Below are positions 49,044 to 57,890 of a stretch of DNA of 64,000 bases, piece by piece. A program made the translations under genes and the position numbers. Position 1 is the stretch's first letter, and each line of letters begins with the position of its first letter. The notes beneath the pieces are model-generated. The model was not told the DNA's origin, did not search any database, and saw only the letters and a list, made by a program, of their open reading frames with translations. This DNA is from Duganella sp. OV510 (GTDB taxonomy: Bacteria > Pseudomonadota > Gammaproteobacteria > Burkholderiales > Burkholderiaceae_D), in the NCBI RefSeq assembly GCF_900100205.1, contig NZ_FNEQ01000007.1, positions 62,001 to 126,000 of the forward strand. The letters are read 5' to 3'.

Positions 49044-49079
49044 CAGGATAAAACCTTGTCTTGTTACAGGATAAAAACC
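49044..49079. promoter_or_regulatory. Direct-repeat operator candidate, MmyB regulator/methyltransferase
   Basis: CAGGATAAAACC at 49044-49055 recurs as CAGGATAAAAACC at 49067-49079, 23 nt apart (two helical turns). Each is preceded by a TTAT/TTGT half, giving TTRT-N6-ATAA quasi-palindromes. They lie between the divergent starts of the regulator and the methyltransferase and are likely binding sites for the regulator. Confidence 0.5.
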
Positions 49080-49122
49080 CTCCTATTCTGCACTGACTCA
49101 ACCATCTTTTGGAGAAAACCTC

Positions 49123-49893
49123 ATGCAACAGCCAGCCCTTGTCGCCCAGCAGTTCGGCAATACCGCCAGCGCCTATCTCACCAGCACCGTCCATGCACAA
49201 GGCGCCGACCTGGCACAGCTGCGCGACATCGCCGCCAGCCTGCCCAAGCGTCCGGTAGTGCTGGACCTCGGCTGCGGCGCCGGCCACGCCAGTTTCGCGG
49301 TGGCGCCGGTGGCGGAATCCGTCACCGCCTACGACCTGTCGCCGCAGATGCTGGAGGTGGTGGCCGACGCCGCGCACGAACGCGGCCATCACAACCTCGG
49401 CACGCAGCAGGGTAACGTCGCCGCGCTGCCGTTCATCGACTCGTCATTCTGCATGGTGGTCACGCGCTTCTCCGCCCACCACTGGCTGGACGTGCCGGCC
49501 GCGCTGCGCGAAGTCAGGCGCGTACTGAAGCCAAACGGCGCATTCGTCGTCATCGACATCACTGCGCCGGAAGTACCGCTGCACGACACCACACTGCAAG
49601 CAGTCGAACTGCTGCGCGACGGCTCGCACGTGCGCGATTACCGCCCGTCGGAATGGACGCAGATGTTGGCCGACGCTGGTTTCGCCAGCGAACCTGGCCA
49701 CAGCTGGAAACTGCAAATGAAATTCGATGAATGGACCGCGCGCATGCGCACGCCAGCGGATCGCGTCACCGCCATCCGCAGCCTGCTGCGCAACGCACCG
49801 GAGGAAACACGCCACTACTTCGCAGTGGAAGCCGACGACTCCTTCACCATCGACGCCACCATGTTCAAGGTGGCGCCAGTAAACCTCATCTAG
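49123..49893 (+). CDS. Class I SAM-dependent methyltransferase (UbiE/YcgJ-like)
   Basis: The 256-residue enzyme has the Methyltransf_11 fold with VVLDLGCGAGHASFAV (motif I, near residue 45), VTAYDLSPQMLEVV (acidic loop), GNVAALPFIDSSF and LREVRRVLKPNGAFVVID. The start has GGAG nearby. It likely methylates a small molecule. Its divergent pairing with the MmyB regulator, which probably represses it, points to an inducible detoxifying or tailoring reaction. The substrate is unknown. Confidence 0.88.
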   Translation: MQQPALVAQQFGNTASAYLTSTVHAQGADLAQLRDIAASLPKRPVVLDLGCGAGHASFAVAPVAESVTAYDLSPQMLEVVADAAHERGHHNLGTQQGNVAALPFIDSSFCMVVTRFSAHHWLDVPAALREVRRVLKPNGAFVVIDITAPEVPLHDTTLQAVELLRDGSHVRDYRPSEWTQMLADAGFASEPGHSWKLQMKFDEWTARMRTPADRVTAIRSLLRNAPEETRHYFAVEADDSFTIDATMFKVAPVNLI

Positions 49894-49934
49894 ATCAAGT
49901 CTGCGGCATGCGCCGCAGGCCTGTCCTGAATTGC

Positions 49935-49948
49935 TTGATCCACATCAA
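49935..49948. promoter_or_regulatory. FNR/Anr/Dnr box upstream of nosZ
   Basis: TTGATCCACATCAA is a perfect match to the FNR-family consensus TTGAT-N4-ATCAA and is fully palindromic in its arms. It ends 65 nt before the nosZ start, a suitable distance for class II activation at an unmapped promoter. It implies induction of nosZ under low oxygen, with or without nitric oxide. Confidence 0.88.
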
Positions 49949-50013
49949 TTTTTTTTCGAAAAGATGCATCCAGAATGCGTGTTGAATAAATTCGCAACGA
50001 TGGAGAACGAGAG

Positions 50014-51927
50014 ATGGACAGCAAGAAGATGGATACCACCAACGAAACGCCGTCAACACGCCGCGGCTTCCTGGGCAAGAGCGCAGCATTGGGCCTTGCC
50101 GGCGTCACGCTGGGCCTGGCCGGCTGCAAAGAGGAAGCAGCCGCTGGCGGCAAGGCCGCCGCCGCACCAGGCGCCCACAAGGGCGGCGAAGTCGCGCCAG
50201 GCCAGCTGGACGATTACTATGCCTTCATCAGCTCCGGCCACTCCGGCGAAGCGCGCGTGCTGGGCTTGCCGTCCGGCCGCGAACTGAAGCGCATCCCTGT
50301 GTTCAACATCGACTGCATGGTCGGCTGGGGCATCACCAACGAATCCAAAGCCATCATGGGTACCAGGCCAGATGGTTCGTTGAAGTACACCACCGGCGAC
50401 ACCCACCACGTGCACGGCAGCTACAAGAACGGCACTTATGACGGCCGCTGGCTGTTCATCAACGACAAGCTGCACTCGCGCGTGGCCCGCATCCGCATGG
50501 ATACGATGGAAACCGACAAGATCACCGAGCTGCCCAACGTGGCCGGCTTCCACGGCATCTTCCCGGACAAGCGCGACCCGGTCGATCCGAAGATCGACTA
50601 CACCACCCGCGTGTTCTGTGGCGCCGAATTCCACATCCCACTGCCGAACGACGGCCGCGACCTGGAAGACCCGACCAAGTGGGGTGCACTGTTCAGCTGC
50701 GTCAGCGCCGAGACCATGGAAGTGATGTGGCAGGTGCGCGTCGACGGCAATATGGACTTGTGCGCCACCTCGTACGACGGCAAGCTGGCCGCCTGCAACC
50801 AGTACAACGTGGAAAACGCCGCCGACCTGAACGGCATGATGGCCGCCGAGCGCGACGCTTGCGTCTTCTTGCACATCGAGCGCGTTGAAGCGCTGGTCAA
50901 GGCCGGCAAGTTCACCACCATCGGTAGCTCGAAAGTGCCGGTGGTCGACGGCCGCAAAGCCGCCAACGCAGATCCGAAAACCGCCATCTCGCTGTACGTC
51001 CCGGTCGGCAAGAACCCGCACGGCGTCAACGCCAGCCCGGACGGCAAATACTTCGTTTGCTCGGGCAAGCTGTCGCCAACCGCCACCGTGATCGAATTGA
51101 GCAAAGTGCTGCAATGGTTCGACGGCAGCGTCAAAGATCCACGCGACACCGTGGTCGCGGAACCGGAAATCGGCCTGGGCCCGCTGCACACCGCCTTTGA
51201 CGGCAAAGGCAACGCCTACACCTCGCTGTTCCTCGACAGCCAGGCAGTGAAGTGGAATGTCGACGCCGCCATCGCCCAGTTCAAGGGCGACAAGAACGCC
51301 AAGGTGGTGCTGGAGAAATTCGACGTGCACTACCAGCCTGGCCACAACTACTCGTCGATGGGCGAAACCACGCAGGCGGACGGCAAATACCTGAACTCGG
51401 GCAACAAGTTCTCCAAGGACCGCTTCCTGCCGGTCGGCCCGCTGCATCCGGAAACCGAACAGCTGATCGACATCAGCGGCGCCAACATGACGCTGGTGGC
51501 CGATCACACCGCCTACTCGGAACCGCACGACGGCATCATCGTCCGCCGCGACGTGGTGAAAACGCGCCAGATCTACAACATGACCGACTTCCCGAACGCC
51601 GTCACGCCGGAAACTGCCGGCATCGAGCGCAAGGGCAACAAGGTACACGTGCGCCTGATGTCGCAGGCACCGGCGTACAGCATGCCGGTGATCAAGGTCA
51701 AGAAAGGCGACGAGGTCACCATCACGCTGACCAACTACGACAAGGTGGAAGACCTGACGCACGGTTGCGCCATCCCGACCTACAACATCAACTTCATCGT
51801 CAATCCGCAGGAAACCAAATCGGTCACCTTCAAGGCCGACCACGCAGGTGCGTTCTGGATGTATTGCACGCACTTCTGCCACGCCCTGCACCTGGAAATG
51901 CGTAGCCGTTTCCTGGTTGAAGCCTGA
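50014..51927 (+). CDS. nosZ: Nitrous-oxide reductase (clade I, Tat-exported)
   Basis: The 637-residue copper enzyme reduces N2O to N2 in the periplasm. A twin-arginine signal (RRGFLGKSAALGLAG, R16-R17) marks it as clade I. The propeller domain supplies the CuZ histidines, visible for example in HHVHGSY, GFHGIFPD, NPHGVNASPD and GPLHTAFDG. The C-terminal cupredoxin carries the CuA ligands in YCTHFCHALHLEM (C618, C622, H626, M629). Length is normal. It is the first gene of the cluster here, ahead of nosR, and is preceded by a perfect FNR-type box. Confidence 0.98.
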   Translation: MDSKKMDTTNETPSTRRGFLGKSAALGLAGVTLGLAGCKEEAAAGGKAAAAPGAHKGGEVAPGQLDDYYAFISSGHSGEARVLGLPSGRELKRIPVFNIDCMVGWGITNESKAIMGTRPDGSLKYTTGDTHHVHGSYKNGTYDGRWLFINDKLHSRVARIRMDTMETDKITELPNVAGFHGIFPDKRDPVDPKIDYTTRVFCGAEFHIPLPNDGRDLEDPTKWGALFSCVSAETMEVMWQVRVDGNMDLCATSYDGKLAACNQYNVENAADLNGMMAAERDACVFLHIERVEALVKAGKFTTIGSSKVPVVDGRKAANADPKTAISLYVPVGKNPHGVNASPDGKYFVCSGKLSPTATVIELSKVLQWFDGSVKDPRDTVVAEPEIGLGPLHTAFDGKGNAYTSLFLDSQAVKWNVDAAIAQFKGDKNAKVVLEKFDVHYQPGHNYSSMGETTQADGKYLNSGNKFSKDRFLPVGPLHPETEQLIDISGANMTLVADHTAYSEPHDGIIVRRDVVKTRQIYNMTDFPNAVTPETAGIERKGNKVHVRLMSQAPAYSMPVIKVKKGDEVTITLTNYDKVEDLTHGCAIPTYNINFIVNPQETKSVTFKADHAGAFWMYCTHFCHALHLEMRSRFLVEA

Positions 51928-51952
51928 GTTTTAGCTTAGTTGCAAAGTAAGT

Positions 51953-51982
51953 CCCTGCCGGCTGGTACGCCAGCCGACAGGG
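51953..51982 (+). other. Hairpin between nosZ and nosR covering the nosR ribosome-binding site
   Basis: CCCTG-C-CGGCTGG (51953-51965) pairs with CCAGCCG-A-CAGGG (51970-51982) around a TACG loop, 12 pairs with one mismatch. Its 3' arm contains CAGGG, the only Shine-Dalgarno-like sequence ahead of nosR ATG 51992. No T-run follows. It may protect nosZ mRNA and limit nosR translation. Confidence 0.6.
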
Positions 51983-51991
51983 CGCATTCTC

Positions 51992-54160
51992 ATGACGTTT
52001 ATTCAAAAAAATCTGTTGGCGTGGCTGGCAATGCTGCTGGCCGTGCTGACGGCGCCACTGGCCGGCGCCACCATCTACGACGCCGAACTGTCACCTGAAC
52101 TGCTGCACGGTCCCGATCTGTGCGCGCATGCCGCGTGCGCCGATGTGATGCCGACGGCACAGCGCTTTTCCAGGCGCATGGGTTCGCCGCAATACGTGCA
52201 GGCGCTGGACGCTGACGGCAAGGTAGTCGGCTACGTCTTTCTGTCCACCGACGTGGTGGACATTCCAGCCTACTCCGGCAAGCCGGTGATCACGCTGATC
52301 GGCATGGACACCAAGGGCATCATCACCGGTGTGCGCGTCATCAAGCATTCCGAGCCCATCCTGCTGGCCGGCATACCGGAATCGGCGCTGCTAAAGTTCA
52401 TCGACCAATATGTCGGCCTGCGCGGCGACGCCAAGCTGGAAATCGGCCGTGGCGGTGACGGCAGCGTTGGCCTGGACGCGATCAGCGGCGCCACCGTGAC
52501 GGCGATCGCCGAGAACCAGGTGATTTCCCGCAGTGCCTATGAGATCGGCCGCCAGGTCGGTATCTTCAGCACCGCAGCACGGCCGCCGGCACATTTCACG
52601 CCGCTCGACGAGCGCCTCAACTGGGCAAAGCTGGCCGACGAAGGCTCGGTCGGCCGCCTGAAGATTTCAGCCCGCGAAGTCGGCGCCGACAGCGCACGCG
52701 GCGAGTACATCGACCTGTATTTCGGCTATCTCAACACGCCGACACTGGGCAACAGCCTTCTGGGCGAGGACAACTACCAGCGCCTGATGCGCGACCTCAA
52801 GCCCGATGAACACGCGATCTTCGTCATCGCCAGCGGCCAGACCTCGTTCAAAGGCTCGGGCTTTGTGCGCGGCGGTATCTACGACCGCATCCAGGTGCGC
52901 CAGGAGCCGGAAACCTATACCTTCCGCGACACCGACTACCTGAACCTGTACCACCTGCAACCGCGCGATGCGCCGGATTACCGCGAGTCCGGCATCTTCA
53001 TCGTCCGCTCCAAGCATTTCAATCCGGCCTGGCCGTGGACGCTGACGCTGCTGGTCAACAAGCTGGACGCCAAGGGCGCCAAGACCTTCGCCCACTACGA
53101 CCAGCCATACTGGCTGCCGGCGCGCTATCTGGAAGGCGGTCATCCAAAGGTGGTGACGGCGCGTCCGGCGTGGCAGAACATCTGGCTGGACCGTATTCCG
53201 CAAATCAGCTTCTTCGTGCTGACGCTGCTGTGCACTGCCGTGCTGTATTCGCAGCGCGACCGGCTTGTACGCGCGTCCAACCGCAAGCACAAGCCCCTGA
53301 TCAGCTGGCCACGGCTGGTGTTGTGGATCATCAGCGCCGGCTTCATTGGCTTCTACCTGAAGGCGCAGCCGAGCATCACACAGATCATGACGTGGCTGCA
53401 TTCGCTGATCAACCAGTGGCGCTGGGAGCTGTTCCTGTCCGATCCGTTCATCTTCCTGTTCTGGTGGTTCATCATCATTACTGTGCTGATCTGGGGACGC
53501 GGCCTGTTCTGCGGCTGGCTGTGCCCGTTCGGTTCGCTGCAACACCTGATGCTGAAAATCGGCTCGGCGATCGGCCTGAAACGCTTCCAGAAGCTGCTGC
53601 CGAAGAAGCTGCACGACAAGCTGCGCTGGCTGAAGTACGCCATCTTCTTCGGGCTGATCGGCGTCTCGCTGTTCTCGATGGAGACGGCCGAGCACCTGGC
53701 GGAAATCGAACCGTTCAAGACCACCTTCCTGGTCGGCGTGTGGAACCGTACCTGGCCGTTCTGGCTGTTCATTGGCGCCATCCTGGGCCTGTCGATGTTC
53801 AGCGAGCGCCCGTACTGCAAATACCTGTGCCCGATGGGCGCCGGCCTGGCGCTGCCCGGCAAGTTCCGCCTGTTCGGCCTGAAGCGCAAGGCCGAATGCA
53901 CCACCTGCCACGCCTGCGCCGCCGGCTGCGGCTCGCACGCCATCGACAGCGAAGGCAAGATCGACCAGATGGAATGCATGCTGTGCCTGGACTGCATGAT
54001 CATGTACTACGACGATCACGCCTGCCCGCCGCTGGTCAAGGAACGCAAGCAGCGCGAAACCAAGGGCCAGGCGCTGACACGCATCGGCGCCGACGGCTAC
54101 TTCCTGTCGCTGGACAGCCTGCGCGCGACGCTGCCATCCAAGGGCAAGGAGGACGCATGA
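51992..54160 (+). CDS. nosR: NosR, flavoprotein electron donor for N2O reduction
   Basis: The 722-residue membrane protein has a signal/first helix (about 8-25) and a periplasmic FMN_bind domain in which DAISGATVTA places the flavinylated Thr at residue 168, the site ApbE/NosX modifies. Then come five to six membrane helices with NapH-like CGWLCPFGSL and CKYLCPMGAGL motifs. A cytoplasmic ferredoxin domain follows, with Cys clusters around CTTCHACAAGC and CMLCLDCM. NosR is needed to reduce and maintain NosZ. It overlaps nosD by ATGA. Confidence 0.96.
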   Translation: MTFIQKNLLAWLAMLLAVLTAPLAGATIYDAELSPELLHGPDLCAHAACADVMPTAQRFSRRMGSPQYVQALDADGKVVGYVFLSTDVVDIPAYSGKPVITLIGMDTKGIITGVRVIKHSEPILLAGIPESALLKFIDQYVGLRGDAKLEIGRGGDGSVGLDAISGATVTAIAENQVISRSAYEIGRQVGIFSTAARPPAHFTPLDERLNWAKLADEGSVGRLKISAREVGADSARGEYIDLYFGYLNTPTLGNSLLGEDNYQRLMRDLKPDEHAIFVIASGQTSFKGSGFVRGGIYDRIQVRQEPETYTFRDTDYLNLYHLQPRDAPDYRESGIFIVRSKHFNPAWPWTLTLLVNKLDAKGAKTFAHYDQPYWLPARYLEGGHPKVVTARPAWQNIWLDRIPQISFFVLTLLCTAVLYSQRDRLVRASNRKHKPLISWPRLVLWIISAGFIGFYLKAQPSITQIMTWLHSLINQWRWELFLSDPFIFLFWWFIIITVLIWGRGLFCGWLCPFGSLQHLMLKIGSAIGLKRFQKLLPKKLHDKLRWLKYAIFFGLIGVSLFSMETAEHLAEIEPFKTTFLVGVWNRTWPFWLFIGAILGLSMFSERPYCKYLCPMGAGLALPGKFRLFGLKRKAECTTCHACAAGCGSHAIDSEGKIDQMECMLCLDCMIMYYDDHACPPLVKERKQRETKGQALTRIGADGYFLSLDSLRATLPSKGKEDA

Positions 54161-55563
54161 CCGGCGCTGCCCAGTATATCCATGCGCCGGCATGGCCTGC
54201 CACGCGCCGCGCCGTGCGGCCGGCATTGTCCGGCATGGCGCGCCCCGTGGCAGGCCATGCCGGACAATGCCGGCCGCTGATGCGCGCGCTGATGCAGGCC
54301 CTGATGCTGGCGCTGACACTTGCCGGCGCCGGTCCCGGCGTGGCCATGGCGGCCGTGCTGCAAGTGCAGCCCGGCACCTCCATCAACGCCGCCATCGCCC
54401 GCGCGCAAGCCGGCGACACCGTGCTGATTACCGCAGGCAGCTACAACGAACGCCTGCTGATCGACAAGCCGCTGACGCTGCAAGGCCAGGGCCATCCGAC
54501 CATCAACGGACAGCGGCAAGGCGACACCATCCGCATCACCGCTCCCGACGTCAAACTCACCGGCCTGATCATCCGCGACAGCGGCGAAGACCTGACTGCG
54601 CAAAATGCCGGCATCACCATCCTGCCCGGCGCGCACCGCGTGGAGATCAGCGAATGCCAACTGGTGGCCAATCTGTTCGGCATCTGGCTGCAAGGTGCGG
54701 ACGACGCGCGCCTGCTGAACAACATCATCACCGGCCGACGCGACCTGCAATCGGCGCAGCGCGGCAACGGCATCCAGGTGTACGACACGCGCGGCGTGCG
54801 CGTCATCGGCAACGAAATCAGCACCACGCGTGACGGCATCTATGTCGACGTCTCGCGCGACGCCGAGTTTCGCCACAACCGCATCCACCACGTGCGCTAC
54901 GGCACGCACTACATGAATACCAACCACAGCACCTGGGAAGACAACGAGGTCTACCTCAGCCGCGCCGGCCTGGCGCTGATGGAAGTGCGCAGCCTGACCG
55001 TGCGCCGCAATATCTCGTGGGGCAATACCGACCACGGCATCATGCTGCGCACCATCCAGGACTCCATCATTGAAGACAATGTGGTCGCCGGCAATGACCG
55101 CGGCTTCTTCGTCTACGACGCCGAATACAACACGCTGCGCCACAACCTGGTGATCAACAACCGCACCGGCGTGCACCTGTCGGCCGGCTCGTCCAACAAC
55201 GAAGTCGATGGCAATGACTTCATCGGCAACCGCGAGCAGGTGCGCTTCGTCGCCGCGCGCGACGTCGAGTGGGGCAAGAAGGAAGGCAACTACTGGAGCA
55301 ACTACAGCGGCTGGGACCAGAACGCCGACGGCCTGGGCGACGTGTCCTACGAAGCCAACGACCTGGTCGACCGCCTGAACTGGCAATACCCGCTGCTCAA
55401 GCTGCTCAGCGCCAGCCCGGCACTGCAAACGCTGCGCTTTGCCGCGCGCCAGTTCCCGCTGCTGCGCGCACCAAGCGTGGTCGACCGCCATCCGCGCATG
55501 CGGCCGCTCTCACAGAACTGGAAGAAATGGAATGACATCGTCCCCCGCACCGACACCCACTGA
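54157..55563 (+). CDS. nosD: NosD, periplasmic copper-site maturation protein
   Basis: The 468-residue protein is made mostly of right-handed beta-helix repeats (NosD/CASH, about 60-400: NGIQVYDTRGVRVIGNEIS, GIYVDVSRDAEFRHNRI, GVHLSAGSSNNEV). Together with NosFY it delivers sulfur or another factor for CuZ assembly. The ATG overlaps nosR and has AAGGAGG upstream. The signal-like hydrophobic core lies unusually late (residues about 45-65). The first 40 residues are an Arg/Ala/Pro-rich extension encoded by a nested palindrome. An internal ATG at 54280 would start directly at the signal peptide but lacks a Shine-Dalgarno sequence. Confidence 0.95.
   Translation: MTGAAQYIHAPAWPATRRAVRPALSGMARPVAGHAGQCRPLMRALMQALMLALTLAGAGPGVAMAAVLQVQPGTSINAAIARAQAGDTVLITAGSYNERLLIDKPLTLQGQGHPTINGQRQGDTIRITAPDVKLTGLIIRDSGEDLTAQNAGITILPGAHRVEISECQLVANLFGIWLQGADDARLLNNIITGRRDLQSAQRGNGIQVYDTRGVRVIGNEISTTRDGIYVDVSRDAEFRHNRIHHVRYGTHYMNTNHSTWEDNEVYLSRAGLALMEVRSLTVRRNISWGNTDHGIMLRTIQDSIIEDNVVAGNDRGFFVYDAEYNTLRHNLVINNRTGVHLSAGSSNNEVDGNDFIGNREQVRFVAARDVEWGKKEGNYWSNYSGWDQNADGLGDVSYEANDLVDRLNWQYPLLKLLSASPALQTLRFAARQFPLLRAPSVVDRHPRMRPLSQNWKKWNDIVPRTDTH
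54187..54277. repeat. Nested palindromic element inside the 5' end of nosD
   Basis: Two perfect inverted repeats overlap. An 18-bp pair has arms at 54187-54204 and 54246-54263. A 24-bp pair has arms at 54216-54239 and 54254-54277. They share 54254-54263, so the two hairpins exclude each other. The module CCGGCATGGC occurs at 54187 and 54230 and inverted at 54254. The element is translated in frame as the N-terminal extension of NosD. Confidence 0.8.
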
Positions 55564-56485
55564 CGCCGCTGTCAGCCTGCGCGGCATCCAGCACCGCTAT
55601 GGCGCTTTTGCCGTCCTCCAGGACGTCAGCTTCGACATCGCGCGCGGCGCCCTGTTCGGCCTGATCGGCCACAACGGCGCCGGCAAGAGCACGCTGTTCA
55701 AGCTGATGCTCGGCCTGATCACGCCATCGGCCGGCACGCTGCACGTGCTGGGCCAGAACGCCGCCGAAGCGGCCTTCCGCCAGACGCGCCGCCACATCGG
55801 CTACCTGCCGGAAAGCTTCGTCACCTATGACAATCTCAGCGGCCAGGAAGTGCTGCACTTCTTCGCTGACCTGAAGCGCATTCCACGCGCCGCCTGCCCG
55901 GCCCTGCTGGAACTGGTGGGCCTGACGCATGCTGCCGGCCGCCAGGTGCAGACTTACTCGAAAGGCATGCGCCAGCGCCTCGGCCTCGCCCAAGCCTTGC
56001 TGGGCGAGCCGGACATCATCTTCCTCGACGAGCCGACCAATGGGCTGGACCCGCAAGGCATTGCCGATTTCTACGCCATCCTGCGCGACGTGCAGGAGCG
56101 CGGCGCCACCATCGTCATCACCTCGCACATCCTGGCCGAGATCCAGCACCGGGTTGACCAGTTGTTGATCATGCAGGGCGGCCAGGTCGCCGCGCAGGGC
56201 ACGCTGGCGCAACTGCGCGCCGGCATGGATGCGCCGCTGGCACTCACCATCGCCGCCATCGTCCCGCTGCACTTGCAGGCTGCCGCGCGCGTGGCGCTGG
56301 CCGCGCTGCCGCAGCCGCTGGAACTGGAAGCCCAGGGCGAGCAACTGCGCGTGCGCTGCGATAGCGCCGGCAAGATGGCCGTGCTGCGCGAACTGGCCGT
56401 CTGCGCCGAGGACATCGCGATGCAGGAATCGACATTGGAACAAGTATTTCTCGGCTACGGAGGCGCCCATGCACGCACGCATTGA
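55532..56485 (+). CDS. nosF: NosF, ABC-transporter ATPase of the Nos maturation system
   Basis: The 317-residue ATPase has Walker A GHNGAGKST at residues 46-54, the Q-loop, the signature YSKGMRQRLGLAQALLG and Walker B IIFLDEPTNGLDP, followed by the H-loop TSHILAE. The C-terminal about 90 residues form an accessory domain typical of NosF. With membrane partner NosY it energises periplasmic NosD for copper-site assembly. The start at 55532 lies inside the end of nosD (32-nt overlap), and its own end overlaps nosY by 17 nt, indicating tight translational coupling. Confidence 0.96.
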   Translation: MTSSPAPTPTDAAVSLRGIQHRYGAFAVLQDVSFDIARGALFGLIGHNGAGKSTLFKLMLGLITPSAGTLHVLGQNAAEAAFRQTRRHIGYLPESFVTYDNLSGQEVLHFFADLKRIPRAACPALLELVGLTHAAGRQVQTYSKGMRQRLGLAQALLGEPDIIFLDEPTNGLDPQGIADFYAILRDVQERGATIVITSHILAEIQHRVDQLLIMQGGQVAAQGTLAQLRAGMDAPLALTIAAIVPLHLQAAARVALAALPQPLELEAQGEQLRVRCDSAGKMAVLRELAVCAEDIAMQESTLEQVFLGYGGAHARTH

Positions 56486-57293
56486 ATGGCGGCAGGTCGG
56501 CGTGCTGGCCGCCAAGGAATGGCGCGATCGCCTGCGCAACCGCTGGGTGCTGGCGGTGGCGCTGGTGTTTGCCGTGTTCGCGCTGGCCATCGCCTACTTC
56601 GGCGCGGCGCAGCAGGGACAGGTGGGCTTTCACAGCATCGACGCCACCATCGCCAGCCTGTCCAGCCTGGTCATCTACCTGGTGCCGCTGATCGCGCTGA
56701 TACTCGGCTACGACGCCATCGTCGGTGAGCGCGAACGCGGTGCGCTGGAGCTGCTGCTGTCGATGCCGGTGACGCGGCTGGAAGTCCTGCTCGGCAAATA
56801 CCTCGGCCTGGCGGGGGCGCTGACCAGCGCCACCGCCATCGGCTTCGGCGCCGGCCTGCTGCCGCTGTTTTCGCAGCTGACCGTGGCCGAGGGCTGGCGC
56901 TACACGCAATTCGTCGCCAGCGCCGTGCTGATGGGACTGGCCTTCCTCAGCATCGCCATGCTGGTCTCGGTCAGCACGCGCGACCGCATCCGCGCCAGCG
57001 GCATCGCGCTGACGCTGTGGTTCCTGTTCGTGCTGGTGTTTGACCTGCTGCTGATGGGCATCATGGTGCTTAGCCAGGGCAAGTTGAGCAGCGAGCTGTT
57101 CGCCGCCCTGCTGATGCTGAACCCGGCCGACGTGTTCCGCCTGCTGAACGTGTTCAGCTCCGACCAGGCCCAGGCCATGTACGGCCTGGCCACCGTCATG
57201 CCCGAAAGCTGGACCCATCCGGCCTTGCTGGCGGGTGTGATGCTGGCCTGGATCGTTTTACCGTTTTCTATCGCCCTCAGGAGATTTTCATGA
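56469..57293 (+). CDS. nosY: NosY, membrane permease of the Nos ABC system
   Basis: The 274-residue membrane protein has six helices (for example WVLAVALVFAVFALAIAYF, LVIYLVPLIALILGY and LWFLFVLVFDLLLMGIMVL). The ABC-2 type coupling segment YDAIVGERERGALELLLSMPVTR lies after the second helix. It is the membrane partner of NosF, with NosD bound on the periplasmic side. It begins 17 nt before the end of nosF and overlaps nosL by ATGA. Length and sequence match the family. Confidence 0.96.
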   Translation: MHARIEWRQVGVLAAKEWRDRLRNRWVLAVALVFAVFALAIAYFGAAQQGQVGFHSIDATIASLSSLVIYLVPLIALILGYDAIVGERERGALELLLSMPVTRLEVLLGKYLGLAGALTSATAIGFGAGLLPLFSQLTVAEGWRYTQFVASAVLMGLAFLSIAMLVSVSTRDRIRASGIALTLWFLFVLVFDLLLMGIMVLSQGKLSSELFAALLMLNPADVFRLLNVFSSDQAQAMYGLATVMPESWTHPALLAGVMLAWIVLPFSIALRRFS

Positions 57294-57805
57294 AACCCAC
57301 CCGCCTGCGCTGGAGCGGGCTGGCCATCACCCTCGTGCTGGCCGCCTGCACGCACTCGACCACCAGCCTGCCAGCCATCGATCCATCCGACGAAGCCGCC
57401 TGCGCGCTGGACGGCATGCTGCTGCGCGACTTCCCCGGCCCCAAGGCGCAGATCCGCTTCGTCGATGGCAAGACCGACTACTTCTGCGATGTGATGGAAC
57501 TGCTGGGCGAAATGCTGGCGCCGGAACAGCATCGCGCCACCAGCAGCTTCTATGTGCAAGACATGGGCAAGGCCGACTGGCAGAAGCCGAAAGGCCACTG
57601 GATACCCGCACGCGACGCCTTGTATGTCATCGGCAGCAAGGCTCAGGGTTCGATGGGAGCGACCATCGCCTCCTTCGGCCAGCAGGCTGACGCCGAAGCG
57701 TTCGTGGAGAAGCAAGGCGGCAAGGTGCTGCGCTTCGACCAGATCACGCTGTCGATGTTGAACAGCACCAGCGGCGGCATGCCGGCGCACGGCATGGAGC
57801 ACTAG
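57290..57805 (+). CDS. nosL: NosL, outer-membrane copper chaperone lipoprotein
   Basis: The 171-residue lipoprotein has the lipobox LAAC (Cys20). The mature domain shows NosL features: the CALDGMLLRDFPGPKAQIRF block, FCDVMELL near residue 65, and MGATIASFGQQADAEAFVEKQGGKVLRF. A final Met/His-rich tail (GGMPAHGMEH) could bind copper. NosL supplies Cu(I) for NosZ. The gene overlaps nosY by 4 nt. A weak CCGGC/GCCGG hairpin lies in the gap after it, so transcription probably continues to the cytochrome and nosX. Confidence 0.94.
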   Translation: MKPTRLRWSGLAITLVLAACTHSTTSLPAIDPSDEAACALDGMLLRDFPGPKAQIRFVDGKTDYFCDVMELLGEMLAPEQHRATSSFYVQDMGKADWQKPKGHWIPARDALYVIGSKAQGSMGATIASFGQQADAEAFVEKQGGKVLRFDQITLSMLNSTSGGMPAHGMEH

Positions 57806-57890
57806 ACGGTTTGGACGTTGTCCTCGCAGGGAGCAACGATCCTTTTTTATCCCGGCGCTTTTGCCGGTTCACTTTGAAGAAAGATAGACT

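Noticed and set aside
50053..51891. Minus-strand open frame of 612 codons
   Set aside because: Antisense shadow of nosZ created by codon bias.
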